Positions 6,451-10,224 of a stretch of DNA of 10,224 nt are shown here, one piece after another (positions within the stretch are counted from its first letter, which is position 1; every line of letters starts with the position of its first letter). The position numbers were made by a program, and so were the translations under genes. Source of the DNA: Candidatus Binatota bacterium (GTDB lineage Bacteria; Desulfobacterota; Binatia; Bin18); the NCBI GenBank assembly GCA_011523315.1, contig WTHE01000099.1, forward strand, positions 2,353 through 12,576, given 5' to 3'. The notes beneath the pieces are model-generated. The model saw nothing but the letters and a program-made list of their open reading frames with translations. It made no database searches and had not been told where the DNA came from.

Positions 6451-6521
6451 AGGTCGGATTAGCGGAGCGTAATCCGACAAGTACGGGATGTCGGGTTACG
6501 CCTACGGCTAACCCGACCTAC
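6451..6521. repeat. Head-to-head pair of REP-like palindromes (BIME-like)
   Basis: Unit 1 has stem arms GTCGGATTA (6453-6461) and TAATCCGAC (6470-6478). Unit 2 has GTCGGGTTA (6490-6498) and TAACCCGAC (6509-6517), with inner GCC/GGC pairing. The reverse complement of unit 2 matches unit 1 closely, including the flanking TAGG, so the units are inverted copies separated by a short spacer. This is the layout of bacterial interspersed mosaic elements mobilised by REP-associated (RAYT/TnpA-REP) transposases. It sits in the epi-ecm gap, where it could stabilise or end transcripts reading from epi. No RAYT gene is in the window. Confidence 0.85.
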
Positions 6522-6547
6522 ACGGCTACACATGATGGTGAACTGCT

Positions 6548-7381
6548 CTAGCGCGACACCAGCTGGAGCAGCACGCCGTGGGTGTGCCTGGGGCTGATCA
6601 TGGCGATATCGCCGACCGTGCCGCGGATCACATTGGCCTTGATGCCGGCGTCGGCCAGGGTCTGGACCGCACCGTCGAGATGATCGACATCCAACGACAC
6701 CAGGTACATGCCCTCGCCCTTTTTGTCGATGAACTGACCAATCGGGCTGGCGTCGCCCAGTGGGGTGACGATTTCTATCTTGGCGTCTCCGATCGGCAGA
6801 AACGTATTCCGCAGCCCCAGGGCCGGTACGTCCCGGGCCGCTTCTCGGTCCAGCCCGAAGTTGCGCTGATAGGTTGCCACCGCGCCCTCCAGATCCTTGA
6901 CCGCGATGACCACATGGTCGAGCCGCCTGGCGGTGAAGCGCCGGTCGCGGCCCTGACTCAGCAGCGATGCGTGCTCGGAACGGTCGACCGGCTGGGCGTA
7001 CTCGACCAGCACGCTGCAACACGCCTGGGGGTGCAGAAAGGCGATGATCCCGGCCAGACCGTTGCGCGGCTGCCGGTCAATCAGCCGAAGGCCCTTGTCT
7101 TTGGCGTCTTGCAGCTCGGTGTCGATATTGTCGGTCTCGAAACACAGATGGTGCAGCCCGCCGCCCTTGTTGTCCAGGAATCTGGCCACCCCGGAATCCG
7201 GGCTGATCGGCTCAAGCAGCTCGATCTCGCTCTCGCCAACGGGCAGCAGGGCGGCTTTGACGCCCTGGTCTTCGACCGTCGCCATTTTGCCCAGCGGCAG
7301 CCCCAGGGTGTCACGATAAAATGCGTAGGCGTCTTCGAGATTGCGGACGACAATGCCGACGTGGTGAATTTTTGACAGCAT
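6548..7381 (-). CDS. epi: Ethylmalonyl-/methylmalonyl-CoA epimerase with a second VOC domain
   Basis: A 277-residue protein made of two VOC (glyoxalase-fold) domains. Domain 1 (about 1-131) matches the methylmalonyl-CoA epimerase family: IHHVGIVV with His7, EIELLEP with Glu54, GGGLHHLCFE with His77/78 and VLVEY with Glu127, the usual metal-binding set. Domain 2 (about 152-277) begins LDHVVIAV (His156) and keeps IEIVTP (Glu203), but has MY at 225-226 instead of the HH pair and Gln273 instead of the last Glu. Typical epimerases are single domains of about 130-150 residues, so this is a fusion or internal duplication. In the pathway an epimerase interconverts the C2 isomers of ethylmalonyl-CoA and methylmalonyl-CoA. 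GGAGG lies seven bases before the ATG. It starts 36 bases after the mcl stop and is probably cotranscribed. Confidence 0.85.
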   Translation of the reverse strand: MLSKIHHVGIVVRNLEDAYAFYRDTLGLPLGKMATVEDQGVKAALLPVGESEIELLEPISPDSGVARFLDNKGGGLHHLCFETDNIDTELQDAKDKGLRLIDRQPRNGLAGIIAFLHPQACCSVLVEYAQPVDRSEHASLLSQGRDRRFTARRLDHVVIAVKDLEGAVATYQRNFGLDREAARDVPALGLRNTFLPIGDAKIEIVTPLGDASPIGQFIDKKGEGMYLVSLDVDHLDGAVQTLADAGIKANVIRGTVGDIAMISPRHTHGVLLQLVSR

Positions 7382-7396
7382 AGACCTTCCTCCACG

Positions 7397-7418
7397 GGGG
7401 CGCCCAGGAGGACGCCCC
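7397..7418. repeat. G/C-rich palindrome in the mcl-epi gap
   Basis: GGGGCG (7397-7402) pairs with CGCCCC (7413-7418). One mismatch follows, then CC/GG around an AGGA loop. It fills most of the 36-base gap and its last bases reach the mcl stop codon. There is no T run, so it is more likely a small dispersed palindrome or mRNA stabiliser than a terminator. Confidence 0.5.
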
Positions 7419-8455
7419 TACATGACCCGTCTCATCTGCTCCAGAATATCGTAGCCGGTAATGGCCTTGCTCTTGGCCGCCTGCTCGGCCAGATAGGACT
7501 GCGCAACCGTGCCGGCCTGGGCGGCCTTGGCCAGATCCATCAGGGCGATTTTGACCGTTGCCTCGTCGATCATCTCGCCCGTCTGGGGATCGGGCATCGA
7601 GCCGCCGCCCTTCTCGTGGTACAGGTCGAGGACGCGGGTGGCATAGCCGACCTGTTCCTCGGTCGGCGTAAAGCAGGCGTTGGCGATAGCCGCCTGCTGG
7701 GGGTGAATGACCCAGGTGCCGTCCATGCCGATGTTGGCCGACCCCACGTTCTTGTCGCGCAGGCCGGCTTCGATCTCGGCTACTTTCTCGGGCGGGTCGT
7801 TTCTGCGCCACAGCGGCAGATAGACATTGTCGATGGCGTGCAGCCCGGCCGCCTTGGCGGCGACCACAACAGCCTGCTTGGAGTAGTGAAAGTTGACGTT
7901 CTGATCCTTGACGATTTCCCGGATGCCCAGCGTGGCGGCAAAGTCGGCAATACCGAAGACCAGCCCGGCCATCCGGTCCGAGGCGCTGCCAATCTCATAC
8001 GCATTGATTACGGCCTGGGGGATTTCGATCAGGGCTTCAATCTGAATCCGGCTCTTCCAGCCGGCCTGTTTCTCCAGATTATCCAACAGGCTGGACACGT
8101 ATTTGATATCGTCCGCGCCGTGGACCTTGGGCAGGATGATGCCGTGGAACCTGTCCACCGCGCCCTGCACGATGGCTTCCAGATCGCCCAGGAAGAACTC
8201 CGAACGGATATTATTGGGCCGCACGGTCACGACTTTTTTGCCGAAATCCAGACTGGTCAGCGCCTCGACCACGCACGCCCGGCTCTGCGGACCCTTGAAC
8301 TCGTAGGGGCAGGCGTCCTCGAAGTCCATCATCACATGGTCAACCGGCGATTTGACCGCATCGGCCGCGTTCTGGTGGAGCTTCATACTGTGACCGGGAT
8401 AGGTCATCTCGGTCCGGGGGATCACAAAACGCTGGCCGTCATCGAGCACAAACAT
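7418..8455 (-). CDS. mcl: L-malyl-CoA/beta-methylmalyl-CoA lyase-like protein (CitE superfamily)
   Basis: A 345-residue HpcH/HpaI-CitE superfamily lyase. Visible motifs are MMDFEDACP at 42-50, VRPNN at 78-82 (Arg79), LPKV at 108-111, EALIEIP at 140-146 (Glu140), FGIADFAATLG at 167-177 (Asp171) and GMDGTWVIHPQQ at 243-254. These correspond to the CoA-, Mg- and substrate-binding blocks of the family. Length, and placement beside ecm, epi and mcd, point to cleavage of beta-methylmalyl-CoA to glyoxylate and propionyl-CoA, and possibly malyl-CoA to glyoxylate and acetyl-CoA. The start at 8455 is fixed by AAGGAGG five bases upstream. The frame stays open to 9622 in the antisense of the next gene, which is not coding. 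Citramalyl-CoA lyase or another CoA-ester lyase remains possible. Confidence 0.8.
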   Translation of the reverse strand: MFVLDDGQRFVIPRTEMTYPGHSMKLHQNAADAVKSPVDHVMMDFEDACPYEFKGPQSRACVVEALTSLDFGKKVVTVRPNNIRSEFFLGDLEAIVQGAVDRFHGIILPKVHGADDIKYVSSLLDNLEKQAGWKSRIQIEALIEIPQAVINAYEIGSASDRMAGLVFGIADFAATLGIREIVKDQNVNFHYSKQAVVVAAKAAGLHAIDNVYLPLWRRNDPPEKVAEIEAGLRDKNVGSANIGMDGTWVIHPQQAAIANACFTPTEEQVGYATRVLDLYHEKGGGSMPDPQTGEMIDEATVKIALMDLAKAAQAGTVAQSYLAEQAAKSKAITGYDILEQMRRVM

Positions 8456-8460
8456 GCATG

Positions 8461-8467
8461 CCTCCTT
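8461..8467 (-). promoter_or_regulatory. Ribosome binding site of mcl
   Basis: AAGGAGG on the minus strand, five bases before the ATG at 8455. An out-of-frame ATG at 8459 lies between and is not used for this product. Confidence 0.8.
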
Positions 8468-8578
8468 GGCTGTCAATGAGAGTCGGGGGTCTTGTTTAGC
8501 AGATTCGGGCCGACTGCCCAACTGCCCTAGCCCGGATTCGGAGCGGATGGTATGGCTGAAGCCGAGGAGACCTATCCC

Positions 8579-8584
8579 AAGGAG
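8579..8584 (+). promoter_or_regulatory. Ribosome binding site of mcd
   Basis: AAGGAG six bases before the ATG at 8591. An in-frame ATG at 8552 has its own weaker GGAG (8540-8543) eight bases upstream, so a 13-residue longer form is possible. Confidence 0.6.
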
Positions 8585-8590
8585 ACCCGT

Positions 8591-10224
8591 ATGAGCGATG
8601 TACTGCGGCAGACCCAGACCATTGTAGACGCCCTGCAGCAAGTCCGTGACGAAGCCCTGCACCACGGTCGGAGCCTGACCGCCAACGGCAAGGCGATTGA
8701 CGAACACCAAGTTCACGCCGAACGCCTGGCCTATCTGGCGACCGAGGTTGAGGCGGCCCGCGCCCTGCTGAACTATGCCACGGCCGCCACCGCGGCCGGC
8801 GACACCGGAATTGACGACAAGGCGCTCGGTTTTGCCGCCGAGGTCGGCCACAAGCTGCTGGCCACGGCCGACGTACATCTGGCCGACTTCGGGTTTTCCG
8901 AGGCATTCCTGGCCGACACGCTGGGCAGCAGCGCGGTCAAGGCGGCCATCCGGTCCGGGGCGAACGAGGAGCGCTTTCGGCACATCGGCCGGGCCGAGCT
9001 GGCCGGCCAGGGCGTCAACAACTCGTGGCTGGAGAGCGATATCGGGCTGATGACGCGCGACTCGGTGCGCCAATTCGCCAAGACCGAGGTGGCGCCGATT
9101 GCCGAAGCCGTACACCGCAACGACGATCTCATTCCCGAACACATCATCACCAGCATGGCCGAACTCGGCTATTTCGGCATGTCGGTGCCCGAAGAGTACG
9201 GCGGTGGCGACATGGGCAACCTGGCCATGATTCTCACCACCGAAGAGCTGTCGGCGGCCTCGCTGGGTGTGGCCGGCAGCCTGATTACGCGCCCCGAGAT
9301 TCTGATCAAGGCCCTGCTGCGGGGCGGCACTCCAGCCCAAAAGCAGAAGTGGCTGCCGCCGGTCGCGTCCGGCCAGCTGATGGTCGCCATTTCGGTCACC
9401 GAGCCCGACACCGGCTCGGACGTGGCCTCGGTGGCCTGCCGGGCCGAGCCGGCCACCGTTGACGGCACGGCCGGCTATGTACTGAACGGGGCCAAAGCCT
9501 GGTGTACGTTTGCCGGCCGGGCCAACATCATTGCCCTGCTGGCCCGCACCAACCCCGACCTCAGCTCCGGGGCGCGGGGTCTGTCGCTGTTTATTGTCGA
9601 GAAGGACGCCTTTCCCGGCCATGCGTTCGAGATGATCCAGCCCACGGGTGGCGTGCTACAGGGCGACGCCATCCCGACCCTGGGCTACCGGGGCATGCAC
9701 TCGTATGTGTTGAACTGCGACAAGTATTTCGTGCCGGCCGAGAACCTGGTCGGCGAGGAAGCCGGGCTGAACAGAGGCTTTTATCTGCAAATGGCCGGCT
9801 TTGCCGCCGGGCGCCTCCAGACCGGCGGACGGGCAACCGGCCTGGCTCAGGCTGCCCTGGAGGTCAGCGCCGGCTATGCCGCTGAACGCAAGCAGTTCGG
9901 CGCCGCGCTGGGCGACTTTCAGCTCACCCAGTACAAGCTGGGCCGCATGGCCAGCCATCTGGCCGCCGCCCGCCAGCTGACGTATGCCGCAGCCCCGGCT
10001 ATGGACAAAGACGAGTCGGCCACCCTGACCGCAGCCATGGCCAAGCTGCTGGCCTGTGACGTGGCGGTGTGGGTCAGCCAGGAGGGCCAGCTGATGCACG
10101 GCGGCTGGGGCTATGGCGAGGAGTACGCCATCTCGCGCTATGTGGTCGATGCCCTGGTGCTGCCGATCTTCGAGGGCGTCAAGCCGGTGCTGGAGCTGAA
10201 GGTCATCGCCAGGACCCTGCTGGC
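8591..10224 (+). CDS. mcd: Methylsuccinyl-CoA dehydrogenase (partial at the right edge)
   Basis: An uninterrupted frame from the ATG at 8591 to the window edge, 544 codons. It is an FAD acyl-CoA dehydrogenase with an unusual extra N-terminal domain (residues 1-147, mostly helical). That extension is a hallmark I associate with Mcd, whose known members are about 550 residues long. The core contains LIPEHIITSMAELGYFG, VPEEYGGGDMG, TEPDTGSD at 270-277 (FAD/substrate block), GYRGM at 365-369, AAERKQFG and HGGWGYGEEY. Glu528 in LPIFEG occupies the usual catalytic base position. Mcd oxidises (2S)-methylsuccinyl-CoA, the product of Ecm, to mesaconyl-CoA, passing electrons to ETF. It is divergent from mcl. 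The core continues into ELKVIARTLL, so only a few residues should be missing. Another branched acyl-CoA substrate is possible, but context argues against it. Confidence 0.85.
   Translation, partial: MSDVLRQTQTIVDALQQVRDEALHHGRSLTANGKAIDEHQVHAERLAYLATEVEAARALLNYATAATAAGDTGIDDKALGFAAEVGHKLLATADVHLADFGFSEAFLADTLGSSAVKAAIRSGANEERFRHIGRAELAGQGVNNSWLESDIGLMTRDSVRQFAKTEVAPIAEAVHRNDDLIPEHIITSMAELGYFGMSVPEEYGGGDMGNLAMILTTEELSAASLGVAGSLITRPEILIKALLRGGTPAQKQKWLPPVASGQLMVAISVTEPDTGSDVASVACRAEPATVDGTAGYVLNGAKAWCTFAGRANIIALLARTNPDLSSGARGLSLFIVEKDAFPGHAFEMIQPTGGVLQGDAIPTLGYRGMHSYVLNCDKYFVPAENLVGEEAGLNRGFYLQMAGFAAGRLQTGGRATGLAQAALEVSAGYAAERKQFGAALGDFQLTQYKLGRMASHLAAARQLTYAAAPAMDKDESATLTAAMAKLLACDVAVWVSQEGQLMHGGWGYGEEYAISRYVVDALVLPIFEGVKPVLELKVIARTLL

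Larger units (their letters stand above)
8456..8590. promoter_or_regulatory. Divergent intergenic region between mcl and mcd
   Basis: These 135 bases hold the start regions of two divergent transcripts, mcl-epi-ecm leftward and mcd rightward, so shared regulation is plausible. The only promoter-like candidate I found is a poor minus-strand pair, TTGGGC and TAAACA with a 17-base gap. A TTGACA-like string near the mcl ribosome site is too close to the start codon to serve. The call rests on gene orientation. Confidence 0.35.

Noticed and set aside
6578..7375. A 265-codon plus-strand frame opposite epi
   Set aside because: Mirror of the epimerase coding frame. Its composition follows from codon bias on the other strand.
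7616..8479. A 287-codon plus-strand frame opposite mcl
   Set aside because: Antisense shadow of a recognised lyase, with no ribosome site or recognisable domain.
8456..9622. Upstream extension of the mcl frame to 9622, giving a 734-residue protein
   Set aside because: The added part is antisense to mcd and has low-complexity composition. The mcl start at 8455 has a strong ribosome site and family similarity begins there.

Overview
The window is a G+C-rich, gene-dense stretch of bacterial chromosome. It carries most of an ethylmalonyl-CoA pathway locus, preceded by a group of apparently unrelated accessory or housekeeping genes. The organism cannot be named from the sequence. The ethylmalonyl-CoA pathway genes, the high G+C and the G/C-rich codon use fit an aerobic or facultative heterotroph. 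Candidates are an alphaproteobacterium, an actinobacterium, or an uncultured delta-like or Tectomicrobia-like lineage. The dispersed palindromic repeats would suit a large genome with much repetitive DNA, but that is only inference.

Left part (1-3150): after the last 17 codons of an open frame come three closely spaced plus-strand genes. They are a DUF5678-like 68-residue protein, a small retropepsin-like aspartic protease overlapping it by 11 bases, and a YfbR-type HD 5'-deoxynucleotidase. A 183-residue protein of unknown function lies convergent to yfbR and divergent from cinA. The CinA protein has an intact N-terminal MoCF-like domain, but its C-terminal PncC domain has lost its signature motifs.

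Central and right part (3089-10224): on the minus strand, in transcription order, lie mcl (beta-methylmalyl-CoA/malyl-CoA lyase-like), epi (a two-domain VOC epimerase) and ecm (ethylmalonyl-CoA mutase, B12-dependent). meaB, the G-protein chaperone of such mutases, follows further downstream. Divergent from mcl is a long acyl-CoA dehydrogenase with an extra N-terminal domain, best read as methylsuccinyl-CoA dehydrogenase (mcd). It runs off the right edge a few residues before its expected end. Together these convert ethylmalonyl-CoA to methylsuccinyl-CoA and mesaconyl-CoA, and cleave beta-methylmalyl-CoA to glyoxylate and propionyl-CoA. Crotonyl-CoA carboxylase/reductase and mesaconyl-CoA hydratase are not in view and would be expected elsewhere.

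Structures not explained by ordinary genes: (i) a perfect 16-bp inverted repeat spanning exactly 51 bp (17 codons) inside meaB, apparently an in-frame palindromic insertion; (ii) a head-to-head pair of REP-like palindromes between epi and ecm; (iii) a smaller G/C palindrome between mcl and epi; (iv) a 32-codon single-pass membrane miniprotein with a GTG start and good ribosome binding site between meaB and ecm. I saw no tRNA, rRNA, CRISPR array, transposase or integrase.
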